Below, piece after piece: positions 11,601 to 22,598 of a stretch of 64,000 bases of DNA. The DNA is from Laguncularia racemosa. Its lineage: Eukaryota; Streptophyta; Magnoliopsida; Myrtales; Combretaceae. The stretch is taken from assembly GCA_037954665.1 (NCBI GenBank), contig JBBMOL010000279.1, forward strand, positions 620,001 to 684,000, read 5' to 3'. A program made the position numbers and the translations under genes. A model generated the notes under the pieces. The model worked only from the letters and a program-made list of their open reading frames with translations. It did not search any database and had not been told where the DNA came from. Numbering within the stretch: the stretch's first letter is position 1; every line of letters begins with the position of its first letter.

Positions 11601-12434
11601 TCGCCTAAGCTTAAGTGAGAAAGCTAGCATGCCATATGAATTCATAGGTTGGGACCAACTGTCCTTTATTATATCAAAAAGGTCCTGTCTTCGCAACCAC
11701 ATCTTTTGGAATCGAAATAAACTTGGTTTGGTTGATGCCTCCTTCTGATACTGAAACAGGATAGGGCAGTGATCTGAAGAAGACCTATTCAAATGATGTA
11801 TAGAGTTAACCTGTATCATAGAGATCCAATCACTTGAGAACAGCAAGCGATCAAGCTTCTTGAACACTGTACCATTTGATCGAACCCCTTGCCAAGTGAA
11901 ATCATTCCCTACAGTTGGAAGTTCAATAAGGTTACATGCAGTAATACAATTATTGAAGTCGGATATCGCCCCTTGACTAGGAGAGGAATTACCCCTATAC
12001 TCATCAACCGAACAGATGACATTAAAATCACCGCCTATTAGCCACGGCATACCAGGGGAAGAACTGGAGAGACTCTGCATCGACGACCATAAACCAAAAC
12101 GTCCCTGTCTTGTGGAAGAAGCATAGACTACAGACAACAAAATCGAAGTGGGAAGATGATGATGGATTACCTCTAATGATAGGACTTGCCCGTGATTTGT
12201 TATAGACGATACTGTAAAATCTTTGGAAGTGAAAACCCAAATTTTATTATTAGTAGAAGAAAAAGTTGCAGCAAAACTAAATTTATTCTTCAAAGCATGG
12301 AGCACAGAAACATTTGCCATCGGTTCTAAGAGAGCAACCAGTGATAATTTATGAGACTGTATTAGAAACATTAAATGACGCTGAGATGCCTTGGAAGCAA
12401 TCCCACGCACATTCCAAAAAAGAACACTTATCAT
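8637..12434 (-). pseudogene. LINE ORF2: endonuclease, reverse transcriptase, RNase H
   Basis: A single 1,265-codon frame without frameshifts but with five in-frame stops, near 11407, 11398, 10072, 9929 and 8809. The APE-type endonuclease has WNVRG, LLEP, GGDFN and SSDHCP. Reverse transcriptase has YRPISLCN, GIKQGDPLSPYLF and the active FADD. Motif A reads KMEMMKAFDQ, so the usual first aspartate is glutamate. A zf-RVT region (CPLC...HLFLKC) and an RNase H with AHLYIQ-region decay and a final HVYREANSLADGLPK follow. At least two of the stops (TAG for Trp, TAA for Gln) fit single C-to-T or G-to-A changes. The ATG overlaps the ORF1 stop. Dead copy. Confidence 0.9.
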
Positions 12435-14101
12435 TGAGAAAGGAGGGGTTTAGGGTCACCAGATATCCTTGCGGAGCGACGAGGATTTCCTTGACGAGAA
12501 AGGGGCTTCTTTTTAGAACCAAGAGGTCGTCCAGGCTTTTTGATAGTGTTGGTTTCGTCATCTGACTGTGTCAAGCGAGGGGGCATTCGAGGTGACGAAG
12601 TAGCTTCAGATATATCAGGAGGCTCTTCTTGTGGCTGATCAATGTCTATTTCCTCATCAACATGATCATTATTATCAGCAAGCACATCAAATCTAGAGGA
12701 TGTTGTTACCGGAGGAGCAACAGAGATAATCGGTAATTCAACATGCAGGGATGCCATAGAAGTAACAATATTTTCAGAAGAGAATATAGGGTCAACTTGC
12801 AAAGGAGCTGTAACCTGAGAGGATGGTGGAGCAGCAGTTACCATATGAGCAATGGTCGTCCAGCCGGTTTCCATGGCATTTATAGTATGGCCATTGTCCA
12901 TAATTGCTAATTTAGGATGTGCAACTGGAACTTCCTCTGATAATCGTTCTACGGAGTCCTCAGCAACAGAGGACTTTAAAGCAGAGGTCTCTTGGGCAGT
13001 GAGTTCAAATAGTGGCGCATCAACATTCGCAGCGGATTCCGGCACTTTAACAATAGGCTTTTCAGTGGACTGATTAGCAGACACTAACTTTTTAGCATAG
13101 AGCTTATCTCTAGACATGGGCAATTTGTCAGCGTATTTATCAGGGACATCAATTGAGGTTGCTGCTTTTTCAGAGATTTGTAGCCCAGATGAAGAAGGGG
13201 GTGTCTCCGACATAGGTTTTGCCTTCCAGGAAGGAGCTGGATGAATTGGTTTAACCACAGCTTCCTTGGTACGCTTTATTAGAGTAGTATCTGCTTTCGA
13301 TCCCCGATTGCGACAAGTGTCAGCCGAATGACCAACAGTGTTACACAAGTGGCAATAGGAGGGTAGGTCTTCATAGATCACATTCTGAAAATAAATTTCA
13401 TTGCCTTCTCCCAAGCGAAGACGTTTTAGTAGTTCTATTAGAAGATCGACTTCAATGCAAATTCGGGCTACAGAAGGTCGAGTTTTTCTCTTTGTTGCTT
13501 CATCAAGTTTGAGTGGCATACCTATCATCAGAGCCATGCGACGCAGGTAGCGTTCTTCGAAGAAATGAACCGGAAGTTGTTCCAGAGATACCCAAACTGG
13601 AACTTGGGATGATTCCTTGTCTGGTCGAAAATAGGGTATCCATTTAAGGACTCTCATCACATGTGAATCCATGGTCCATACAGCTCTAATCCAACACCGT
13701 TGATAATCCTCGTCCAAATCAAAATTGATTAATATGTGTCGATAGTCGATAGCTCCAATGGAGAAACCCCCTTTTAACCCAATTCTATCAAATTCCTTCT
13801 TAAGATAATCCATCTCTGGTCTTCCCTTTGAAAATTTTCCGATCAAGGCTAAACGGAATGGTTTTGCTAATTGCTCACTTTCGGCCTTGGTGATGATGAA
13901 GGTAGGCTCTCCTTTGTAAATGTTGGGCATGGAGGTCAGGTCGAAATCTGGTGGTAATGTTGTAAAGGGAACAGGAGCTGAGGGCCGGCCACGAAGGGTG
14001 TTGGCATATGACGGAGCCGTAGTGGGCGGAACCGTGGTGTTGACATATGACGGGGCCGCAGTGGGTGGAACTGTCAGTGGCGGCGGGATGCCACCTATCA
14101 T
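12431..14101 (-). CDS. LINE ORF1 protein, DUF4283 plus CCHC knuckle
   Basis: An uninterrupted 556-residue frame, the only apparently intact long protein of an element in this window. A proline/threonine-rich N-terminus is followed by a DUF4283-type region (about residues 75-215, with VWVSLEQLPVHFFEE). A zinc knuckle follows (about 250-263, CHLCNTVGHSADTC). The C-terminal half is acidic and Ser/Thr-rich, with a basic AT-hook-like KKPGRPLGSKKK near residue 530. In plant LINEs this protein binds the element RNA and forms the particle with ORF2. Its stop overlaps the ORF2 start, suggesting coupled reinitiation. Whether it is expressed cannot be seen. Confidence 0.9.
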   Translation of the reverse strand: MIGGIPPPLTVPPTAAPSYVNTTVPPTTAPSYANTLRGRPSAPVPFTTLPPDFDLTSMPNIYKGEPTFIITKAESEQLAKPFRLALIGKFSKGRPEMDYLKKEFDRIGLKGGFSIGAIDYRHILINFDLDEDYQRCWIRAVWTMDSHVMRVLKWIPYFRPDKESSQVPVWVSLEQLPVHFFEERYLRRMALMIGMPLKLDEATKRKTRPSVARICIEVDLLIELLKRLRLGEGNEIYFQNVIYEDLPSYCHLCNTVGHSADTCRNRGSKADTTLIKRTKEAVVKPIHPAPSWKAKPMSETPPSSSGLQISEKAATSIDVPDKYADKLPMSRDKLYAKKLVSANQSTEKPIVKVPESAANVDAPLFELTAQETSALKSSVAEDSVERLSEEVPVAHPKLAIMDNGHTINAMETGWTTIAHMVTAAPPSSQVTAPLQVDPIFSSENIVTSMASLHVELPIISVAPPVTTSSRFDVLADNNDHVDEEIDIDQPQEEPPDISEATSSPRMPPRLTQSDDETNTIKKPGRPLGSKKKPLSRQGNPRRSARISGDPKPLLSQ

Positions 14102-14174
14102 GAGGACGGCGATTTAGTCGGAGAGCAGGAAACCCAAGCCGCTACTTATTTCATTTATTGCTTGAGGTTAGCAT

Positions 14175-15885
14175 ATAATCGCTCCTTTCGAAGCACTTCT
14201 AAAACATCCTTCAAGTGAGATATATGGTCCTCTAAAATCTTGCTGTAAATGAGAATATCATCAAAATAGACAACCACAAATTTGCCAATAAAAGTCCTCA
14301 AAACATGATTCATAAGTCTCATAAAAGTACTTGGTGCATTAGTTAAACCGAAAGGCATTACTAACCACTCATATAATCCATATTTCGTTTTGAATGCGGT
14401 TTTCCATTCATCACCTTCTTTCATTCTAATTTGGTGATATCTACTTTTCAAATCAATTTTGGAAAAGACGCTAGACCCATGTAACTCATCTAACATGTCA
14501 TCTAAGCGAGGAATAGGATGACGATACTTTACCGTGATGTTGTTGATAGCGCGGCAGTCAACACACATTCTCCATGACCCATCCTTCTTAGGCACCAAAA
14601 TCACAGGCACTGCACATAGACTCATGCTTTCTCTCATGTACCACTTCTCCATTAATTCATTGACCTGCCTTTGGAGTTCCTTTGTCTCCTCTGGATTGCT
14701 CCTATAAGCTGGCTTGTTTGGAATCGATGCTTTGGGTACAAGGTCAATCTGGTGCTCAATACCACGAATAGGTGCTAATTCCTTTGGAATCTCCTCAGGG
14801 AAGACATCTTCAAAGTCCTGCACAATAGACACAACCACACTAGGCAAAGAGTTAGATAGTTCGTTAGTACTCAAACATGTTTCTTTAAAAACTAGCAACA
14901 ACATAGGTTCCTTCATCACTAACGCTCTCCTCACTATACTCGCTCTTGCCACACAACTCTCCTTTTGCAAGGCTGCACTCTCCTTTTCACTCACCACCAA
15001 AGTTGATTCCCCTTCAACTTGGTCTCTCACACTCTTTCTAGCCTTCTTCTCTTTTTTCTTTTGATATTGACTTTTATATTCCTTTTCTCTCTCGCTGTCT
15101 TTTGCTCTGTCACTCTCCCTCCGTTTTTCACTCACCTTATGTTTTGCAAAAGATTGTTGTAGCTGTAACTGATCCTCATAAACTTGTTTAGGTGTTAAAG
15201 GTTTAAGATTAAAGCTTTTTCCTTGGTGAACAAGCGTATACTTGTTAGAAAAGCCATTATGAACAACCTTCCTATCAAATTGCCATGGCCTCCCCAACAA
15301 CACATGATACGCTTGCATTGGCACTACATCGCATAACACCTCATCTTCATACCTACCAATGCGAAAAGTGATCAAAGCTTGCTTACTCACCTTAGTCTCG
15401 CCACTATCATTCAACCACTGCAATTTATATGGACTAGGGTGTTTAGTAGTCTTGAGTCCCAGCCTCTCAACAATAAAAGTACTCACCACATTAGTGCAAC
15501 TTCCTCCATCAATGATCAAACTGCAAATATGATCTCTTAGATAACATCTAGTATGAAAGATATTCTCTCTTTTCCTATCTCCTCTATCTTCCCAATCCCT
15601 AGTTCCTCTATTCCTACCACTATAACCTCTATAACTCCCCACAGAAGGTTCATCAAATTCATCATCCGACATTTCATCTCTACCCCTCGGTACTCTCCTA
15701 GAACAACACTCCCTCTTACGCCCTTGGAAGACGTTTTTAGATTGCTCTAATCTTGGCTCTACCGTCTCATGAATTTGTTCCATCCCCTCCTGAAACATCA
15801 TTTTCATCTAACCCCTCAACTCCTCAATCACTAACCTAGCATCAAACCTTCCCCTCTCACTTTCAGGAGAATGTTGCCTCGACAT
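14175..15885 (-). pseudogene. CRM-1 gag start, protease and reverse transcriptase
   Basis: The frame opens at 15885 with MSRQHSPESERGRFDARLVI. It has a TAG at 15808-15810 and continues through an R/G/D-rich stretch straight into the protease at KRENIFHTRCY. The capsid and CCHC knuckle expected there are absent, so gag was deleted in frame. The protease has IIDGGSCTNVVSTF and HVLLGRPWQFDR. A charged linker (K/E/R repeats) precedes RT: WRMCVDCRAINNITVKYRHP, FSKIDLKSRYHQIRM, VMPFGLTNAPSTFM and YFDDILIYSK. The LINE interrupts after LYANL. Active-site residues of protease and RT are intact; the element could not have made its own particle. Confidence 0.9.
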
Positions 15886-16356
15886 AGTTCCTGCAGAAAA
15901 AAGATTAGTACTAACACAAATATATATAATTATGCCTCACGATACACTCCCTTACGTGTTTCGCTCGAATGATGATATCACACAGTCACTCGTGCATTCT
16001 CACAAACAATGATGATATCACTCGCCAATTCCTCTTCTCAATTCTCTTGGAACTAACCCAAACTACACCAATTCCCTTCCGTAGAATTCAAAACAACTCT
16101 AGGGTTTGTAAATTTCCTCTTTTTCTTTATGAATTTTTTTTTTTTGTTGCTCTTGATCATGCTCCTTTTTTTTGTGTCGTGATTCTTCCTTTTTTTTTTG
16201 TAACAAAATTGAATAGTAGGCACTACACTTTCAATAGACAATAAATACTATGAAATTGAATACTAACAATTGATATGAATGATTAGAGTTAGGGTTTTGA
16301 TGTTACCTTCCTCAAACCGAACTGATGTTTAACAAACCTAAGCTTTGATACTAAAC
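15886..16356 (-). other. CRM-1 leader and primer-binding site
   Basis: 471 bases between the 5' LTR and the coding start. Directly after the LTR the minus strand reads TTTAGTATCAAAGC. Within it, 16353-16342 (TAGTATCAAAGC) matches the complement of the initiator tRNA-Met 3' end at 10 of 12 positions. The rest is A/T-rich with homopolymer tracts around 16134-16200, with no gene. Confidence 0.8.
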
Positions 16357-17244
16357 TGATGCGAGATCGGTTTCATCAGATTCCTAACTGATATGAACCA
16401 CGCCAACGTGTGACGAAACCCAATACCAATACGTTCGGAATTCGTTACCTAAGATGCCAAACACCCTCAAGTGGAAACCGCGACCCGTTGTCTATAAGCG
16501 AGATAAGAACCTTGGTATAATATGAAGACGCCACAATCGGGATGAAAGACCGATTGATAAGTCGGGATGAACGCCATGGAATAAAAATCCGATAAGTTCT
16601 AGATTAGTTCTTTAAAGAACCAAGAGAGGAATTCTCTCAAAAGTTTTTTCAAACTTTCAATGTTGTATGTTCTATATTCTAAATGTTCTAAACCCTAGGA
16701 GCTTTATATTAGGGTTTACAATTCGTAACAATAAAGGCCTAAAACGACATCACTTCAATAAGTGCGTAAAAATAACAAAACAAGACATGAAGGCCGGCGT
16801 CGGAGAGATACACGGCCGTGTACTTTGGCCGTGTATAATTCTATGGAACTTCTTTACAATATACACGACCGTGTACTTCTAGTCATGTATCTTTCTGTGG
16901 AAATTCTTGACACCATACATGGCCGTGCCTTTGAACCGTGTATATGACCGTGTATGATTCTGTGTAATCTCCAGACTCCTACACGGCCGTGCCTTGTAAA
17001 GACACGTCATCTTCACCCCGTATCCGGTACGACTTGTATAAGAGCAAGGGCATTCCCATGGTTGTTCCAATCCATTCCAGCTTCATGATTGCTCCAATCC
17101 TTTCCGACTTCATGGACATCCTTTATCAACCCGTTAAGTGCTTCCTTGAATCGTTTCGCTCGATTTCTTGTGATCGGTCCAGGTGGCACTTCAAGAGGAT
17201 CCACATTCCATCTTCTAGCTTGGCTCCCATCATGGATCTCATCA
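16357..17244 (-). repeat. CRM-1 5' LTR
   Basis: 888 bp, closely similar to 5536-6423 with scattered substitutions. In the minus direction 17204-17013 encodes the longer form of the polyprotein tail (MDPLEVPPGPITRNRAKRF and on for about 45 residues). The 3' LTR has lost this through a CGA to TGA change. CACGGCCGTG palindromes lie at about 16810-17000. Confidence 0.92.
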
Positions 17245-18212
17245 CATTCAGTGTAGGGGATAAATACTTTGATGAGATTGAGTGTGGTATTTTACCTTTG
17301 TGTACATCCCATATATTGCTTGGCAGGCTTTGGTTATATGACAGGAGGGTTTTACATGATGGCTTCAAGAATACTTATGTATTCTAGAAGGAGGGAAAAC
17401 GAATTATTCTGAATCCGATGTTGCCTTTAGAGGTTCAAAGGGTTCAGCAACAAATCAGTAGACCATTAGTGGGCCATGAGCAGTCAAACCAATCTTTAGA
17501 GCACAAAATTTGTTAGACACAGATGTGCTAACCTTTAGAGGATCTTGATGATCATAGTCAGATGAGCAGGCTACCAGAGGACCAAACTGTTCAGGGTTAG
17601 TTATGTTCTCCTTTAGAGATACTAGAGGTTCACGAGCAGTTGAGTAAACCATTGGAGGATTTTGAGGATCAGAGTTAGATGAGTCTATCATTAGAGAGTC
17701 AGAATGTTTAGAGACAGTTGTGTTCACCTTTAGAGGTTTCAGAGGGCAATAAGCAGTTGGGCCAACCATTAGAAGACCATGAGGATCAGCGACATACAGA
17801 TGAGTTAGAAAAGGAGGAAACAATATTAGTGAAATGGGTTGAGATAGGGGATACCTCAGTGGATAATGGGTCATTATTTGTGTTGTAGATGAGATACATC
17901 CTGGAAATGGAGGAGAGAAAACAATCACTACCTGTAGTATTTCAGATATTGGGATTCTGCAGAGATACTTCTTTAGATGGATTACTAGGAGAAAACATAG
18001 TCTCTATTGCATTTGATCTACCGGATTTGAGGACAAATCTTTTTGAGGCTCGAGGAGATGATAGGAGTCAAAATCCGACAAGACCTATCATTAAGGCAAA
18101 AACTAAAGGATTTCCGATCTTGGCGATGAGGACCCATTTTGAGCAAATCGACCTTGGATTTTTTCGTTTACTAACCTCTCTTATCTTATTCATGCATTTT
18201 ATATTCCAATAG
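17245..18212 (+). pseudogene. PRX-1 protease C-terminal half, Q/P/E linker and C-terminal block
   Basis: It resumes after CRM-1 as FSVGDKYFDEIECGILPLC, TSHILLGRLWLYDRRVLHD and KNTYVF. A linker of loosely repeated units (PLE-x-Q-x-VQ-x-QLCSPLE) with several TAG stops follows. Then comes a conserved block: MRYILEMEERKQSLPVVFQI, LGFCRDTSLDGLLGENIVSI, AFDLPDLRTNLFEARGDD. The frame crosses the LTR start at 18059 and continues as NPTRPIIKAKTKGF to 18212. The block and the LTR-encoded tail resemble the integrase tail of CRM-1 (DDLRTNPF, GPITRNRAK), so the family probably descends from a chromovirus that lost everything between. Function unknown. Confidence 0.75.
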
Positions 18213-20178
18213 GAATACTTATCATGCTTTACAAGGCGATGGATAAACTCACTCAGACTCAGCTTGTGGGTTATTCATGGACCGACCTGAACCGGCGATG
18301 AGTTGGGCCGACGAATCCTGTGGAAGAGCTCACATGATTGATAGGAATAAAAATCCAACAAGACCTATCATTAGGGCAAGAACTGAAGGATTTCAAATCT
18401 TGGCGTTGAGGGCCCATTTTGAGCAGGTTGACCCCGAAATTATTTATATATTAACCTCTTTTCTATTATTGTTGTATTGTGTATTCCAACAGGCACACTT
18501 ATCATATTCTATAGGGCAATGGACAAACTCCCTCAGACTCAGCTTGTGGGTTATCCATGGACCGACCTGAACCGGCGATGAGTTGGGCCGATGGATCCTA
18601 TAGAAGACTGGCATCTTGAAGACCATTTCTTTTATATATTTATTCTTTTATGAACTATTTTGGTTGTATTTTGGTTTTGGGACACTTTTATTTCCATGTA
18701 ATTTTCATTTAGGGCTAGCCACTTTAAAAGTGGCAAACTTGTAATTTTGAGCACTTTTTAACCCTAGAAGTAGCAAGTATAAATACTTGCTTAAGAGAGG
18801 GTTTAGAGGGGGTTATTTTGCAGAACAAACACTTCACATTTCGTGAGAGGGCTTAGGGTTTTCCTAATTCCAAATTCTCTTATCAATTTCAATCCCAAGA
18901 AGTTGAAATTGTGGCGAGTGCAACATCTTGAAATTGTGAGTTATATCAATTTCATTTTGTTGTGATTTCTTTTCTTCTCTAGTGTGCCATGTCTAGGGTT
19001 GAATTGAGATATTTCTTGGTCAGATATCCTTGTTGTTATTCACGAATTCTTGTGATTATTTGAAGGAATTATCATATTGATCCAATTCATCTTTAAGGAT
19101 TTCCTTGATAACGTGATTTTCACCATTGCAAAGGGATTGTTTTGTTACGGTTTTTCTTTGTCAAATTGAGGCTTCATTTGCATGGATTACATGAAAGTAG
19201 AGTGTTGTTAGATGGCATTTTCATTGAAGTATTCTGATTATATCATTGGTTGTTTGAATTTCATCATTTCAACATTAGGGTTCATTTGAAAAGTGCCATT
19301 TTTGGATCCGATTTTGCCTAGACTTGAGATAGTTGATCTTAAGTCTTTTGGATGTGCTTTAAAGTGTGATTAGGCACATCATCTTTTTGGTATCAGAGCT
19401 CTTGTTAAGAGAAGGGAATTGGTTGTATTCAATTTCGTGGAAGTGATCATCTACGGACTATTTATGTTGTATTTTTCTTTTGGGACACTTTCATTTTATT
19501 GTAATTTCCATTTAGGACTGGCTACCTTAAAAGTGGTAAACTTGTAATTTCTGACCATTTTCTAACCCTAGGAGTGGCAAGTATAAATACTTGCTTATAG
19601 TAGGGTTTGAGGAGGCCAAATGTTTTAGATTTTGAACATCACTTTTCGTGAGAGGGCTTAGGGTTTCCTAAATCCAATTTCTCTTATCAATTTCAATTTC
19701 TAAGAGTTGAAATTGTAGCGAGTGCAACAAAGGGTAATTGTGAGTAGTATCAATTCCTTCTTTGTTGTGTTTCCATTTCATCACTAGTGAGTCATATCTA
19801 GGGTTGATTTGGATTTTTCTTGGTCAAATTTTTGATTTCATTTGCGATCAATTATCTTGTTATAAGACTGATTATTTTAGTACTTGATATCATCATCTTC
19901 ATTGGTGACGTGAATTGGGAATTGCAGGAAGAAGTTGAAATCACGATTTTGATCTATTCCTCTTGATTTGATTCACGTGGATTTCACTTATAATTGTTGT
20001 TATTTGGTGAAGATTACATATATGGATTGTTAATTGCATCATTTGACCTTTGGATTTTCATCAAAATTCCATTAGGGTCACACAATTTATTGATTCCATT
20101 AGACCAGTTTTAATTGTGAGTTGGGGTTTGTTTATTTGATTCATTTGCATGTGCTTAGGCTTAGTTTTGAGCACATCA
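18059..20178 (+). repeat. PRX-1 3' LTR, interrupted by PRX-G
   Basis: The first part, 18059-18338, starts TGATAGGAGTC after the purine tract CTCGAGGAGA. The second part, about 19450-20178, starts CTACGGACTATTTATG and ends GAGCACATCA. Together they match the 5' LTR, except for about 30 bases lost at the PRX-G junction. The end at 20178 is followed by TTTTC, the target duplication. Confidence 0.85.
18339..19449 (+). mobile_element. PRX-G: LTR plus primer site of a PRX relative, truncated
   Basis: An LTR (18339-19381, TGATAGGAATAAAAATCC to GGCACATCA), a perfect primer site TGGTATCAGAGC (19388-19399) and about 50 bases of leader. It then joins abruptly to the interrupted PRX-1 LTR. The interior and 3' LTR are missing, and no target duplication is visible, so a deletion removed the right part together with some host LTR. 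The frame in its first 230 bases repeats the LTR-encoded tail (NPTRPIIRARTEGF). Confidence 0.8.
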
Positions 20179-20183
20179 TTTTC

Positions 20184-21701
20184 CCTATGCTAATTGGAAC
20201 CTTAGCCCTCTGAGTGACATGTAGACTATCTTTTTCACTCAACCAGTATACTTCATAGGGCCTATGATGAGGTGTAGTGACTAGTTGCAGTTTATTCACT
20301 AATGCGGTAGCTATAACATTGGTGCAACTGCCACCATCACTAAGAAGGGTACAAAGATTACCTTAGACCCTATAGGGAATATGGAATAGGTTTTCCCTCT
20401 ACATGTCCTCAATATTTGGAGATGTAGTCATTACCCTATGCAACACATTAATGGCCAGATATTAATCATTGCCCTTGTCCTCATGTACCTCAGCATTTAG
20501 ATCCTCATAATAGTCCTTTACAACTACTGATAAATCCGTTGGCTCAAGTACCTCTTTCTTTCTATCTTTACTTTCGACCCCATAGTAGTCATCACCCATT
20601 TGTTAGGACATTGAGCAGCTATGTGTCCAAAGCCTATACATTTAAAGCATTGGGTTTGATGAATCTTCCCACCTGGTGACCTTAGCACTATTTTTCTGAT
20701 ATCAGCCTTAGCAACCACTTTTCCTTTTCCAAAACATTCCCTCCCCCTATCTGTAATAGTTGCATTTGATTCCATAGCCTTATCAATTTCCCCCTTTTCA
20801 ACTGACTAACTATTTGACCCATATAGCTGAGTAGTGGATCCATACCTATTATTCGATACTTTATATAGATTAGAGCGCCTTTGTCTCTCAACTTTTAAAG
20901 CTAACTAGATGGCCTCATCAAGTGTGTTACATCGTTGCGACTCCATTATACAAGCAATCTCATATTTCGGCTCGGACACAAATCGTGCCATACTCTGCTC
21001 AGGATGTTCAATGGTTCCACAACGAATCATAAAAGCCTCAAATTCTTGGACATATTCGTCCATAGTTTTACAACCCAGTCTTAAGCTTTGGAGATGCATG
21101 AATAGTTCATGCTTGTAATTCTCTAGAACAAATCTCTTCCTTAACATCCTTTTCATCTCCTGCCAAGTATGAATCTCAGCATCACCATCTCTCCTCCTAT
21201 TGGCTACGTTCCACCATAAGGTGGCATAACCTGTAAACTTAACTATTGCTAGACAAACTCATGTATGGTCATTTATCTCATAGCACTCGAAGAGTCCTTC
21301 TACCTTATCCCCCCAATCAAGGTAATCTTTTATAGAGCCCTTTCCAACAAATTAAGGCATTTGTAATTTTACATACTCTAGACCCCTAGGTGGCTTGAAC
21401 TCATGAATAGGATAAAGTTCATCCCCAAAGTTGTCATCCTTTCCTCCTTATAAGCATGATACTCTCTTCTAACCTATCTATCCTAGTTTCCTCCAAAAGC
21501 TCCTTCTCTAACCACAGCATTAAGGGCTACCCTAGGTGGGGGTGCCTGTAGATTTGCCACTAGCTATTAGGGTAAGGTCATCTAATCAACCCTAATAGCT
21601 AGGTTAGCAATAACAGTGGTTAGATCCTACAATTGTTCTTCTAAAGTTCTTCTTCCACTTACAATATGATGACCTTGAACTCTTCCTCCAACTTGATTGT
21701 T
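20184..21701 (-). pseudogene. GP1 gag and protease N-terminal half
   Basis: On the minus strand from 21701: a proline-rich gag N-terminus (GRRTLEEQL, QAPPPRVAL) colinear with GP2 from 23690. Then the capsid region (KRMLRKRFVLENYKHELFMH, DEYVQEFEAFMIRCGTIEHP, 21156-20905) and a CCHC knuckle (CFKCIGFGHIAAQC, near 20630). Last comes the protease start NLCTLLSDGGSCTNVIATAL, cut by PRX-1 at 20183. The protease continues at 1550. Several stops and frameshifts make it non-coding. Upstream codons are at 34605-34651, beyond GP2. Confidence 0.85.
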
Positions 21702-22598
21702 TAATGGGAATCTACCATACGGTCCTAGTAGTAGGGGAACCTGATTTAGATGTATGATCTAAGATATCTACATATGTTCATTTTTCTTTACCTAATAATG
21801 TTTTGTTTTTGCACTATAGTAGGTATATTGATCAGTCTTTATGGGATAGCCAAATAACATGCACTGATGAACAAATTGGGGACATCCTTAGACTTACATC
21901 CAACGGTCCACAATGTGCTTAATTGACTTGAAGAATTGACCATTTGAAGACCATCTTTTGTACTTGTATTTTCATTATTGAACAACCACTTTTACTCATT
22001 TTTTGGACTTATGATTTGTTTGTATTTTGTTGTTAAAACTGGCCACTTAGTGGCATATGTGTAGTTTTTTAGACATTTTAACCCTAATTGGAGTAAGTAT
22101 AAATACTTGCTAACTAGGGTTTGTAGGGGACTTTCGACAATTTGAGAAAGAAAAACACTTTTGCCATGAGGAGATTCCATGTATGTAAATCACATCTCTT
22201 ATCAATTTCATGTGTGGAATTGTGGTGAGATTAGCTTAAGAATTTTGTGAGTAATATCAATTTTCTTAAGTTGATTCCAATTATTACTAGTGTGTCATAT
22301 CTAGTGAGTGATTAGATTTGTTCTTATTGTGTTCATATTTCACTCCAATTAGGGTTCCATATCTAATCTATGGTTCACGCCATTTTAGTTAGAAATTAGA
22401 CTCTATTGTGTTGTTCATTCGATTTGTTTTAGAAGTACAATTGATTTTCATTGTAAATTGCATGATCAATCAAAAGGGGTTCTTGCAATTTAAGGTTCAT
22501 GTGGAAGTGTACTCATACCATTTTATGATTAAGTGTTTAGTGGATTATCCAATTAACATTTGTGTGATTGCCATTGGATTTTTTTTTTAAGCACATCA
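21702..22598 (+). repeat. GP2 5' LTR
   Basis: It begins TAATGGGAATC, where the 3' copy begins TGATGGGAATC; the usual TG start is mutated. It ends AAGCACATCA. A TATAAATA box lies at about 22099-22106. Confidence 0.88.

Larger units (their letters stand above)
8378..14160 (-). mobile_element. L1-type LINE, full length, in CRM-1 reverse transcriptase
   Basis: A 5,783-bp insertion with perfect 14-bp target duplications (CTTGAGGTTAGCAT at 8364-8377 and 14161-14174). It ends in an A tract (T11 on the plus strand, 8378-8388). On the minus strand: a short 5' UTR (about 59 bases), ORF1 (14101-12431), ORF2 (12434-8637) and a 3' UTR of about 250 bases (8636-8389). The two frames overlap as ATGA. Presence of the 5' end, both frames, tail and duplication makes this a complete retrotransposition product. 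It interrupts the CRM-1 polymerase between codons for ANL and KKC. Confidence 0.95.
5536..17244 (-). mobile_element. CRM-1: chromovirus (CRM-like) Ty3/gypsy element, gag deleted, hit by a LINE
   Basis: A minus-strand element with two 888-bp LTRs, inserted in the PRX-1 protease. Target duplications are CATTT (5531-5535) and CATTC (17245-17249). Without the LINE it is about 5.9 kb. The polyprotein runs from 15885 to within the 3' LTR: a short gag N-terminus, then directly protease, reverse transcriptase, RNase H and integrase. The integrase tail runs into the LTR, a trait I know from CRM chromoviruses; clade assignment is by that trait and by the NAYKIDLPGEYQVS-type integrase C-terminus. There is no ordinary chromodomain. 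Confidence in chromovirus is good, in CRM moderate. Confidence 0.85.
1551..20178 (+). mobile_element. PRX-1: protease-only non-autonomous LTR retrotransposon
   Basis: A plus-strand element inserted in the GP1 protease, with perfect 5-bp target duplications TTTTC at 1546-1550 and 20179-20183. Its order is 5' LTR, a doubled primer-binding region, leader, a short frame that joins a start like that of gag to a protease, a Q/P/E-rich linker, a conserved C-terminal block and 3' LTR. Capsid, CCHC knuckle, reverse transcriptase, RNase H and integrase are all absent. PRX-2 has the same layout, so the loss predates both insertions. Solo LTR a and CRM-1 interrupt the interior and PRX-G interrupts the 3' LTR. 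Confidence 0.85.

Noticed and set aside
20178..20183. Reading PRX-1 LTR as the long (1551-2774) form
   Set aside because: The 3' LTR ends at the first GCACATCA and is followed at once by the TTTTC duplication, so the long form does not hold for this copy.
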